Positions 22,303 through 29,907 of a stretch of 64,000 nucleotides of DNA are shown here, piece after piece. Source of the stretch: Actinophytocola sp036555685 (lineage in GTDB: Bacteria; Actinomycetota; Actinomycetes; Mycobacteriales; Pseudonocardiaceae); assembly GCF_036555685.1 (NCBI RefSeq), contig NZ_DATBKY010000172.1, positions 1 to 64,000 on the forward strand. Direction: 5' to 3'. The notes below the pieces were generated by a model, which saw only the letters and a list, made by a program, of their open reading frames with translations, was not told the DNA's origin and searched no databases. The translations under genes were made by a program, and so were the position numbers. Within the stretch, counting starts at the first letter, position 1, and each line of letters opens with the position of its first letter.

Positions 22303-23784
22303 TCAGACGTGGCCGGCCGCCCAGCAGGCGGGGCCGTCGTGGCAGTTCGTCAGGCGCTCGAGAGCGGCATGGAGCCGGCCCAGCCGCGCCGAGCTCAGCG
22401 TCCCGGCCAGGTTGTGCAGCTCGGAGGGGTCGCGGGTGTGGTCGTAGTACTCGCGCGAGCCGTCGGCGTACTCGACGTAGGTGTACGCGTGCGTGCGCAT
22501 CGCCGCGTACGTCGGCGGGTCGCCGCTGCCCGGTTCGGGGCGGTCGGGATCGTCGGGCCGGGTGCCGGGGCCGTGGTGTTCCACGAGGTTGGCCGTCCGC
22601 CAGCCGATGCCGGGCCAGCCGACCAGCAGCGGCAGCAGGCTATGTCCGTCCACTCGGGACGGTACGGGTGCGCCGGCGGCGCGCATGAAGGTCGGGGCGA
22701 GGTCGATGTTCGCGACGGCCGCGTGGCTCACCGAGTCCGGTGCCACGTTGGGTCCGGCCACCACGAGCGGCACCCTGATGTCGGTGTCGAACGCCGTCAT
22801 CTTGCCGGGGGTCAGCCGGTACTCGCCCATGTGGTAGCCGTTGTCCGAGCTGAACACGATGTACGTGTTGTCCGCGACGCCCGCCTTCTCGAGGGTCGAG
22901 CGGAGGTTGGCGATGAGGTCGTCGACCGCCTGTACCGACTGTGCCCGCTTGCGGAAGGCGTGATCGATCGCGTCGCGCTCGCTCGCGGACAGCGGCCCGT
23001 AGCCGGCGAGCCACGGCGGTGCGTTCTGGGGCAGCGTGTCGTACGCCGGGCCGCGAGGCACGTCCAGGCCGGGGAAGTCGTCCTTGTGGCGCGGGGCCGG
23101 CGTGTACGGCGAGTGCGGTGCGAACGGGGCGACCTCGAGCAGGAACGGCTTGTGATCGCGGGCGGAGCGGGTGATGAAGTCGGAGCCCTTGCCGGCCAGG
23201 ACGTCGGTGAGGTAGTCGGCCGGCTGGTGGCCGTAATGCACGACGTCGTGGTTCTGGTTGAGGTTGTACCAGTACTCCCAGTAGCCCGGCCCCGCGACGT
23301 CCCATTCGCTCCAGCCGGGCGGAACGTACGGTTCGGTGCCGCCCTCTCGGTGCGCGGGCATGTACTGGTTGAGGTACTTGCCCATCAGCGCGGTCCGGTA
23401 TCCGTGGGCCCGCAGGGCGGCGGCGAAGGTCTCCGACTCCTCGCCGTGGTCGTGGAAGTAGTGGAAGCCGCCGTCCGCGCCGCCGTTCGTGTAGACGCCC
23501 GTGTCGTGCGGGAACCGGCCGGTGAGGATCGACGCCCGGGACGGGCAGCACAGCGAGTCGGTGACCACGTAGTCGGTGAACGTCGTGCCCTCGCCCTGCA
23601 GCTTGCGCACCTGCGGCAGGTACTTCACGAGGTTCCAGGACAGGTCGTCGGTCAGTACGAACACGATGTTCGGCCGCCCGGGGCCGGTCCCGCCGGCGAC
23701 CGTCTGCGGCGCGGCGCCGGCCAGGCCGACCAGCACCACGATCACGCCGGCGACGAACGCGAGCCGGCGGCGAACACGTCCCAT
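22303..23784 (-). CDS. Secreted type I sulfatase
   Basis: A 493-aa exported sulfatase that hydrolyses sulfate esters. An N-terminal signal (RRRLAFVAGVIVVLVGLAGAAP) is followed by the metal-binding FVLTDDLSW. The formylglycine signature CCPSRASILTGR has Cys79 as the residue to be converted (C-x-P-S-R). The second signature is GKYLNQYMPAH, and SSDNGYHMGEYRLTPGKMTAFDTDIRVPL is typical of arylsulfatase/N-acetylglucosamine-6-sulfatase-like members. Maturation needs a formylglycine-generating enzyme, which is not in the window. The gene is separated from the esterase upstream by a strong hairpin. Confidence 0.93.
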   Translation of the reverse strand: MGRVRRRLAFVAGVIVVLVGLAGAAPQTVAGGTGPGRPNIVFVLTDDLSWNLVKYLPQVRKLQGEGTTFTDYVVTDSLCCPSRASILTGRFPHDTGVYTNGGADGGFHYFHDHGEESETFAAALRAHGYRTALMGKYLNQYMPAHREGGTEPYVPPGWSEWDVAGPGYWEYWYNLNQNHDVVHYGHQPADYLTDVLAGKGSDFITRSARDHKPFLLEVAPFAPHSPYTPAPRHKDDFPGLDVPRGPAYDTLPQNAPPWLAGYGPLSASERDAIDHAFRKRAQSVQAVDDLIANLRSTLEKAGVADNTYIVFSSDNGYHMGEYRLTPGKMTAFDTDIRVPLVVAGPNVAPDSVSHAAVANIDLAPTFMRAAGAPVPSRVDGHSLLPLLVGWPGIGWRTANLVEHHGPGTRPDDPDRPEPGSGDPPTYAAMRTHAYTYVEYADGSREYYDHTRDPSELHNLAGTLSSARLGRLHAALERLTNCHDGPACWAAGHV

Positions 23785-23829
23785 ACCGCCAGTGTCGACC
23801 AGATCGCGTGGGAACGGTGTGCGGAGCCG

Positions 23830-23860
23830 CCGTGGGTGGCTCGACCCGAGCCACCCACGG
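23830..23860 (-). terminator. Hairpin terminator after the SGNH esterase gene
   Basis: A 14-base-pair perfect stem (CCGTGGGTGGCTCG with its complement) and a three-base loop lie 28 bases past the esterase stop and 45 bases before the sulfatase start. No U-tract is present, as is common in high-GC genomes. Between stem and stop the stretch GATCAGGCGGG is repeated three times. Confidence 0.8.
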
Positions 23861-23888
23861 CAGGATCAGGCGGGGATCAGGCGGGGGA

Positions 23889-24686
23889 TCAGGCGACCGC
23901 CTCCAGCGGGTTGTAGTAGCCGCCGCGCTGGCCGCTGCTGTTCGGGTGGTACGACTCGTCGATCGGCCAGGTGACGCTGTTGAGCCAGCGGGTACCCGAA
24001 GCGCAGATCTCGTGGCCGGCGAAGCTGTTCCGCGCGTCGATGTAGGTGAACCCGTACGCGGCGGCGCGGCCGGAGATCACCGAGGCGAGCACGTCGGAGG
24101 ACTGGTTGATCGCGGCCCGCTTGGTCTCGCTCAGGCCGATCCAGCAGGAGCCGTTGAGCTGGTAGATGTGCGGGTAGCCGAGCACGACCACGCGCGCGCT
24201 CGGCGCCCGGTTGCGGATCTGGGTGTAGACGTTGTTCAGTCGGCCGGGCAGCGTGGTGCGGGCGAAGTCCTGTGCCTGCTGGTTGCGGCTGACGCAGGTC
24301 GAGTCGGAGCTGGTGTTGCAGGTGGTCATGACGTCGGCGAAGCCCGCGTCGTTGCCGCCGATGGAGATCGTCACGAGCGCGGTGTCGGACGTGACCGAGG
24401 CGACCTGGCTGTTCAGCACGTCGCTGGTCACCGCGCCGGAGCAGGCCACGAACGCGAACGACGACGGGGCGTTCGCGTTGGCCCACAGCTGCGGGTAGGA
24501 GTTCGCACTGCGCTTGCAGCTGCCGCTGTTGCCGTAGCTGCCGGCGCCGGTGCCGGACGAGTAGGAGTCGCCGAGCGCGACGTATCTGCCGGTCGCGGCC
24601 GAGGCCGGCATCGCCAGTCCGGCAACGGTCGCGGCGGTCACCGCGGCGACGAGGAGCGGGCGGAAGAGGGTGCGGGGAAACGACAT
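23889..24686 (-). CDS. Secreted SGNH/GDSL esterase (lipase family 2 type)
   Basis: A 265-aa exported esterase/lipase. A classical signal peptide ends near ASAATG at residue 32. The catalytic block I is GDSYSSGTG (Ser41), block III contains GGNDAGF with the oxyanion Asn, and the catalytic Asp-x-x-His equivalent is DESYHPNSSG (His247). Pairs of Cys in GSCKRSANSY, VACSGA, TTCNTSSDSTC and GSCWIG would form the disulfides typical of Streptomyces-type secreted esterases. Strong GGAGGT precedes the ATG, so longer frames are rejected. It acts outside the cell on lipids or acyl esters; the exact substrate is unknown. Confidence 0.95.
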   Translation of the reverse strand: MSFPRTLFRPLLVAAVTAATVAGLAMPASAATGRYVALGDSYSSGTGAGSYGNSGSCKRSANSYPQLWANANAPSSFAFVACSGAVTSDVLNSQVASVTSDTALVTISIGGNDAGFADVMTTCNTSSDSTCVSRNQQAQDFARTTLPGRLNNVYTQIRNRAPSARVVVLGYPHIYQLNGSCWIGLSETKRAAINQSSDVLASVISGRAAAYGFTYIDARNSFAGHEICASGTRWLNSVTWPIDESYHPNSSGQRGGYYNPLEAVA

Positions 24687-24995
24687 CGTTACCTCCGGGG
24701 CAGGGATCCCGAACGCACCAATGATCCGTGGGAAACCTACTTCCCGGATAGGACTTCTCGTTGCCAGATTCCCATCACGCCGGTTTCCGAGCGAGCGCCC
24801 CGGCCGCGAACCGTCCGGCGGGGTGGCCGTGGGTGTAGCCGCGCACCCGCTACCGGTACCGCTGCGAGTCGTCAGCCGACACGTCGCGTCCTCCCACTTG
24901 ATCACCGGACCGGCGCCACAGTGGCCGCCCGTTTCGGATCCGGGTCGGGGGGTATCCGATTACCCGACAGACGAGCCTGGTGGGAGGGCTGAACG
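24687..24995. other. Non-coding gap, probable divergent promoter region
   Basis: This 309-base region between the esterase and the truncated hemerythrin gene contains no supported gene. It includes the esterase ribosome site and presumably its promoter. I see no convincing repeat or operator. Confidence 0.5.
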
Positions 24996-25181
24996 ATGTC
25001 CAAGGAGACGCTCGCGCTGCTGCAGCAGGATCACGGCGAGATCCGGCAACTCCTCCATGAGTTCGAAGCGGCCGGTGACGTGGCCGCGGCCGCCAAGGAC
25101 CAGATCATCAAGCGGCTCCTGGCCGCGGCACTGCGGGCACACACCCATCGCGGCGGTGTGGACGTGCTGGCGCGCATGTGA
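24996..25181 (+). pseudogene. Truncated hemerythrin HHE-domain gene
   Basis: 61 codons starting with a good ribosome site (GGGAGGG) encode the first two helices of a hemerythrin HHE cation-binding domain: LLQQDHGEIRQLLHEFEAA contains the first His and Glu ligands, and LLAAALRAHTH the next His pair. Where intact relatives continue with an acidic EEEVxxP segment and two more ligand helices, this frame diverges into GGVDVLARM and stops. The remaining ligands are absent, so it cannot form the usual diiron site. It is best read as a remnant, although a short expressed peptide is not excluded. Confidence 0.6.
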
Positions 25182-25665
25182 GTCCGAGCGGTACGGCGCG
25201 TCGATCCACGTCGATCCACGGGCACCCGGCCGTTGGACCACTGAGGCCGGCGCTCGACTCGCGGTGGCGGATGTCGCACCGCATGACCGGGATTTGCGTG
25301 TCGAAGCCCGGTCGCGTCGCGCATCTCGTCCACTATGTACAGCTGCTTGCCGACGAAGCCGTCGACGGCCACGACGACCACGGCACCGCGCGCGCCCAGC
25401 GCGAGCTCGTCCCACACGAACCAGAACCGGGCCCGGCGAACAGGTACAGGATCAGCGAGTCGTTCGGCGTGATGTGACCGAGGTCCGGCGCCCCCGTGGT
25501 GGTGTTCTTGCCCCCACACCGGCCAGGTCGTCCACTCCCCCGCGCACGCGAACGTTTCACGTTAAATCCATAGTGGACCAACGAATTGGCCGAAATCCGG
25601 CGCACCACCACTTGATCGGTAGTAGTACTACTGTGTTTTGCTGACTCTCAAGGACGGGAGACTCC
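25182..25665. other. Decayed stretch and promoter region ahead of the GMC oxidoreductase
   Basis: 484 bases without an intact gene. On the minus strand between about 25330 and 25540 two frames together read like a broken protein: one gives NTTTGAPDLGHITPNDSLILYLFAG, the next continues FWFVWDELALGARG and VVVVAVDGFVGKQLYIVDEM, suggesting one frameshifted coding relic that I cannot assign. The last 110 bases are AT-richer and carry the palindrome at 25621, the likely promoter of the gene at 25666. Confidence 0.35.
25621..25632. promoter_or_regulatory. 12-base palindrome before the GMC oxidoreductase gene
   Basis: AGTAGTACTACT is self-complementary and ends 33 bases before the GTG start, in an AT-richer segment. 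The position suits an operator overlapping the promoter or the 5' leader. Confidence 0.4.
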
Positions 25666-27267
25666 GTGACACAGTTCGACTACGTCATCGTCGGCGCGGG
25701 ACCCGCCGGCTGCGTGCTCGCCAACCGGCTCTCCGCGGACCCCGGGGTCAGCGTGCTGCTGATCGAGGCGGGCGACCAGGACACGAACCCGCTCATCGCC
25801 ATCCCACGTGGCTTCGGCGAGCTGCTGGGCGACCCGAACACCGCGTGGCACTACCCCACCCGTCCGTTCGGCCCGGCGCGGCAGCAGGAGTTCTGGGTGC
25901 GCGGCAAGACGCTCGGCGGGTCGAGCGCGGTCAACGGCATGGTCTACAACCGCGGCCAGCCCGCGGACTACGACGCGCTCGAGCGGCTCGGCAACCCCGG
26001 ATGGGGCTGGGCGGACATGCTGCCGGTCTTCAAGACGATCGAGGACAACCCGCTCGGCGAGTCCGCCGTCCGCGGCAGCGGCGGACCCCTGCGCGTGTCG
26101 ACGCCGGATGCCGGCGACCCGTTGCTCGAGGACATCATCACCGCGGGCACCTCGCTCGGCTGGCGGCGGACGGCCGATCTCAACGAGGCGGACGAGGAGC
26201 GCGTCGGCTACGCGACCTCGACCATCCGCGACGGCCTCCGGGTCAGCGCGGCCGGCGCGTTCCTGCACCCGGTCATCGGCCGGCCCAACCTGAGCGTGGC
26301 CGTGGAGACGCTCGTCGACCGCGTGCTGCTCGACGGCGGCCGGGCGACCGGCGTGCGGGGCCGGCAGGACGGCGAGATCTTCCAGGCGCACGCGACCCGC
26401 GAGGTGATCCTCGCGGCGGGCTCCCTCGCGACGCCCAAGATCCTGCAGCTGTCCGGCGTCGGACCCGCGGACGCGTTGCGCGCCGCGGGCGTGGACGTCG
26501 TGGTGGACAGCCCGAACGTCGGCGGCCGGATGCGCGAGCACCGCGTGTTCACCATGATGTTCCGGCTCGCCGAGGACCTCGGCTACAACAAGCTGCTCAG
26601 CACCGAGGCCGGCCAGGCGCGGGCCATGGAGGAGTACCAGCGCTCGCGCACCGGTGTGCTCGCCGGGCCGTCGTTCGACATCGTCGGCTTCTTCAAGACC
26701 CGCCCGGAGCTCGACCGCCCGGACGCCCAGTTCCAGATCGCGCCGTTCTCCGTGCTGCCGCCAGAGCCCGGCAAGGCGCTGCAGATCGAGCAGGAGCCGG
26801 GGATCATGGCCGTGGCCTACATCCTGCGGCCGGAGAGCCAGGGCGGCATCCGCATCACCTCGGCGGACCCGGACGCACCACTGGACATCGACACCGGCTA
26901 CCTCACCGCCGAGTACGACCGCGTGACGTCCGTCGACGTCTTCCGCGGCATGCGCCGGATGTTCGCCGCCGAGCCGCTCGCGAAGCGGATCGCGCACGAG
27001 CTCGTGCCCGGGCCCAACGTGGACACCGACGAGCAGATCCTCGACGCCGGCCTCGTCATGGGCGGGTGCGGCTACCACGCGATCGGCACCTGCGGGATGG
27101 GCCCGGACGACGGCGACGTGGTCGACCCGCGGCTGCGCGTGCGCGGGGTGGCGAACCTGCGCGTCGTCGACGCCTCGGTGCTGCCGATCATGGTGTCCGG
27201 CAACCTCAACGGTCCGGTCACAGCGCTGGCGTGGCGGGCCGCCGACCTCATCCTCGCGGGACAGTGA
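25666..27267 (+). CDS. GMC-family FAD oxidoreductase (choline dehydrogenase/alcohol oxidase type)
   Basis: A 533-aa FAD enzyme oxidising an alcohol or related CH-OH group. The N-terminal dinucleotide fold is DYVIVGAGPAGCVLANRLS, followed by the GMC signature around GKTLGGSSAVNGMVYNRG and the second signature GSLATPKILQLSGVGP. The conserved C-terminal block is GYHAIGTCGMG with the active-site His, then LRVVDASVLPIMVSGNLNGP. The GTG start has GGACGGGAG upstream. It converges on the stand-alone A-domain gene (21 bases between stops). It could be a tailoring enzyme of the NRPS cluster or merely its flank; opposite orientation and its own promoter leave this open. Confidence 0.93.
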   Translation: MTQFDYVIVGAGPAGCVLANRLSADPGVSVLLIEAGDQDTNPLIAIPRGFGELLGDPNTAWHYPTRPFGPARQQEFWVRGKTLGGSSAVNGMVYNRGQPADYDALERLGNPGWGWADMLPVFKTIEDNPLGESAVRGSGGPLRVSTPDAGDPLLEDIITAGTSLGWRRTADLNEADEERVGYATSTIRDGLRVSAAGAFLHPVIGRPNLSVAVETLVDRVLLDGGRATGVRGRQDGEIFQAHATREVILAAGSLATPKILQLSGVGPADALRAAGVDVVVDSPNVGGRMREHRVFTMMFRLAEDLGYNKLLSTEAGQARAMEEYQRSRTGVLAGPSFDIVGFFKTRPELDRPDAQFQIAPFSVLPPEPGKALQIEQEPGIMAVAYILRPESQGGIRITSADPDAPLDIDTGYLTAEYDRVTSVDVFRGMRRMFAAEPLAKRIAHELVPGPNVDTDEQILDAGLVMGGCGYHAIGTCGMGPDDGDVVDPRLRVRGVANLRVVDASVLPIMVSGNLNGPVTALAWRAADLILAGQ

Positions 27268-27288
27268 CCACTCCGCCCTGGTTCTCGA

Positions 27289-28839
27289 TCACGACGGCCG
27301 TCCCGCCGCACGCGGGCCGGTCTCGCGCAGGGCGTTACGGTCGATCTTGCCGTTGACGTTCAGCGGCAGCGAGTCCCGATGGTTCAGCCGCCGCGGCACC
27401 ATGTGGATCGGCAGGTACTCGCGCAGCCACCGGACGAGCTGCCGGCCGGGCTGCGGCGTGCCGGTGTAGAACGCGACCAGCTCCGGGCCGTCCGCGCCGC
27501 GCTCCGCGATCACCACCGCCTGGGTCACGTCCGGGTGGCGGGCGATGGCGGCCTCCACCTCGCCCAGCTCCACCCGGTAGCCCCAGATCTTGAGCTGGTG
27601 GTCGAGCCGTGACAGGTGGACGAGCTCACCGGCCTCCCACCGCACCCGGTCACCGGTGCGGTAGTAGAACTCCGGCCGCGGCGCGACACCGTCGGCCGGC
27701 ACGTACCTGTCGCCCTCCCGGACCAGGAACCGGCCGGCGTCGTCGCGTGGATCCAGGTACCCGGCGAACCGCTGCGCCCCGCGCACGCACAGCTCGCCCT
27801 CCTGCGCCGCGAACCCGTCCTCGTCGACGATCACGTGGTCGAGATAGTCGTACACCGGTCCGATGGGGACGGTGTCGTTCGACGTCGCGGGCCAGCCGGC
27901 CGGGTCGGCGGGGAGGCGGTATTCCGTGCACGCCACGGTCAGCTCCGTGGGGCCGTACACGTTGTCGATGCGGGCGCCCGGCGCGACCGCGCGCCACGCC
28001 GCGGCCTGGGCCCGGGTGAGCTGCTCGCCGATGAAGATGCTCTGCCGCAGCACCGTGGACCGGCCGGTGGGCAGGTTGCCGAGGTTCGCGCTGACCGACA
28101 CCACGGACGGCACCGAGAACCAGTGCGTGATCGCCTTGTCCGCCAGGAAGTCCACCGGGCTGAGCAGGTCGGTCCGGCTCGGCGACACCAGCGTGGCGCC
28201 GCCGCCCCATGTGACGAACAGGTCGAACACCGACGGGTCGAAGGTGAAGTCGAACGTGTGCGACATCCGGCAGCCCGGGCCGACCTCGAAGCGCGCGATG
28301 TTGCGTGCCACGAACGGCGACACGTTGCCGTGGCTGATCGGCACGCCCTTGGGTCGGCCCGTCGACCCGGAGGTGAACAGCACGTACGCCACGTCGTCGG
28401 CCGCGGCCGACAACGCCGGTAGCGGGCCCGGCCGGGCGGCCAGCACGTCGGCGGCACCGAGCCGGACGACGGTGCCCGCCGCGCCGGCCAGGCCGTCCAG
28501 CTCGGCCACTCCGTCGTCGGCGAGCAGCACGTCGCAGTCGATCGAACCGCAGATGACCTCGTTGCGGCGCACCGGATGCGACGGGTTGAGCGGCACGACC
28601 GTGGCGCCGAGCCGCAGCGCGGCGAGGTAGCCGGCGAACGCCACGAGGCTGCGGCTCGCCAGCAACGCCACCCGGTCCGGTACCGAGCCCCGGGCGGCGA
28701 GGACGGTGCCGGCCACCGCCTCCGCGCAGCGGCGCAGCTCGCGGTAGGTCAGCACCTCCCCGTCGACCTCGAGCGCGACCGCCTCCGGGTGCCGCTCGGC
28801 GGATCGGGCGAACCATTCGTAGAGCGTCCTCGACGTCAT
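27289..28839 (-). CDS. Stand-alone NRPS adenylation domain
   Basis: A 516-aa amino-acid-activating enzyme that makes an aminoacyl-AMP and loads it on a carrier protein in trans. Core motifs are intact: A3 LFTSGSTGRPKG (from about residue 154), A4/A5 region FDPSVFDLF and NVYGPTE, A7 YYRTGDRVRW, A8 LDHQLKIWGYRVELGEVE, and A10 NGKIDRNAL with Lys498. No carrier domain follows. My hand reading of the specificity pocket is D-P-F-F-I-I-V-V-A-K, which matches no substrate I can name. It is the last gene of the leftward operon, 13 bases after the diiron oxidase gene. It is the best candidate to load the carrier domains in NRPS-1 or NRPS-2 that lack a working A domain. Confidence 0.93.
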   Translation of the reverse strand: MTSRTLYEWFARSAERHPEAVALEVDGEVLTYRELRRCAEAVAGTVLAARGSVPDRVALLASRSLVAFAGYLAALRLGATVVPLNPSHPVRRNEVICGSIDCDVLLADDGVAELDGLAGAAGTVVRLGAADVLAARPGPLPALSAAADDVAYVLFTSGSTGRPKGVPISHGNVSPFVARNIARFEVGPGCRMSHTFDFTFDPSVFDLFVTWGGGATLVSPSRTDLLSPVDFLADKAITHWFSVPSVVSVSANLGNLPTGRSTVLRQSIFIGEQLTRAQAAAWRAVAPGARIDNVYGPTELTVACTEYRLPADPAGWPATSNDTVPIGPVYDYLDHVIVDEDGFAAQEGELCVRGAQRFAGYLDPRDDAGRFLVREGDRYVPADGVAPRPEFYYRTGDRVRWEAGELVHLSRLDHQLKIWGYRVELGEVEAAIARHPDVTQAVVIAERGADGPELVAFYTGTPQPGRQLVRWLREYLPIHMVPRRLNHRDSLPLNVNGKIDRNALRETGPRAAGRPS

Positions 28840-28852
28840 GGCGCCCGGCTGG

Positions 28853-29875
28853 TCAGGCGATGTCGCGCATGGCGCGGTCGCACACGGCCAGCGCGCAGTC
28901 GAGCCGGCGCAGGATGCCGATGGCCACCTCGGGGAGCATGTCCGGGCGGGCCGCGGCGAGCGGGGCGATGACGTGGTTGAGCCAGCCCTCGGCGTGCTCG
29001 ACGTCGACCACGACGTGCTCGAGCAGGTAGTGCATCTCGGCGTCGGTGAGCCCGACCCGCCGCCAGCCCTCGATCTGCCGCTCGAGCCGCCCCGGCACCA
29101 CGAGCTCGGTGGCCTGCAGCATGCCGATCGCCTGCGGCGCGAGGCTGCGGTCCGCGGAGGTCTGGAAGTACATGTTGGCCATCCGCAGCTCTTCCACCCA
29201 GTAGAAGTCCACGTTGGACAGATAGTCGTCGGCGGGTACGCCGATGCGCTTCATCATGTCCAGGCGCAGCTGCCGGTGCGTGCCGGCGAGCTTCCCGTTG
29301 CCCATCTCGTCCCAGAAGTTGCCGGCCAGCTCGATCTTCTGGCCGCCGTGGATGCCCGGTAGCAGCAGCGCGACCAGGTCACCGAAGTGGATGTCGAACG
29401 GCGTCTCCTGCGCCTGGAACTCCCGCAGCTGCTCGAAGGTCGCCCGCTCGGCGAGGAAGTCGAACAGCGGGTGGGTCACGCCGGACGCGTGCTCCTCGCA
29501 CACCACGGTGGCCCACTTCCCGAAGCCCTCGGGCGTGGTCGGGATCTCCAGGCCCGCGCCGTACACCTTGCGGTCGCGCGCGAGCCACGCGTCGCCGACG
29601 CGGCGGTGCGCGTTCACGACGACCGGATCCGTGTAGTCGCGCCAGTCCGGGGACCACGGCGGCAGGATCCGGTGCGCGTAGACCTCGTACAGGAAGCGCT
29701 GTGCCTCCAGCTCCGCGGCGGGATCGTCGTCGCCGAAAGCGCGGATGCTCACCTCGTCGGCGCGCCGCTCGAGCTCGTGCAGCGCGTCGGCCGACGGATC
29801 GGCGGCGACGGACCGGACCAGGCCGCTGAGCTCCGTCGTGGTCGTCGCGCCGGGCTTCACATCCATCTGAGTCAT
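28853..29875 (-). CDS. Heme-oxygenase-like diiron oxidase (iron-containing redox enzyme family)
   Basis: A 340-aa all-helical protein of the HDO superfamily that includes UndA, BesC and SznF; these use a diiron centre and O2 for N-oxygenation, C-C cleavage or desaturation. Candidate metal ligands are in EFQAQETPFDIHF (Glu/His, about 152-163), ELAGNFWDEMGNG (Glu182, Asp189/Glu190), THRQL (His200) and LEHVVVDVEHAEGW (His287, Asp291, His294). The ELAGNxWDExGxG block is the family hallmark. AAGGAG precedes the ATG, 32 bases after the NRPS-3 stop, so it belongs to the operon. It likely oxidises the amino-acid building block or the released product. The reaction cannot be predicted from sequence. 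Confidence 0.85.
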   Translation of the reverse strand: MTQMDVKPGATTTTELSGLVRSVAADPSADALHELERRADEVSIRAFGDDDPAAELEAQRFLYEVYAHRILPPWSPDWRDYTDPVVVNAHRRVGDAWLARDRKVYGAGLEIPTTPEGFGKWATVVCEEHASGVTHPLFDFLAERATFEQLREFQAQETPFDIHFGDLVALLLPGIHGGQKIELAGNFWDEMGNGKLAGTHRQLRLDMMKRIGVPADDYLSNVDFYWVEELRMANMYFQTSADRSLAPQAIGMLQATELVVPGRLERQIEGWRRVGLTDAEMHYLLEHVVVDVEHAEGWLNHVIAPLAAARPDMLPEVAIGILRRLDCALAVCDRAMRDIA

Positions 29876-29907
29876 CGTGCACTCCTTCTTGAATCGATCA
29901 TCTGAGG

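Noticed and set aside
23864..23895. Short GATCAGGCG repeats as a possible CRISPR or attachment site
   Set aside because: Only three partial 11-12-base copies, no spacers and no integrase nearby.
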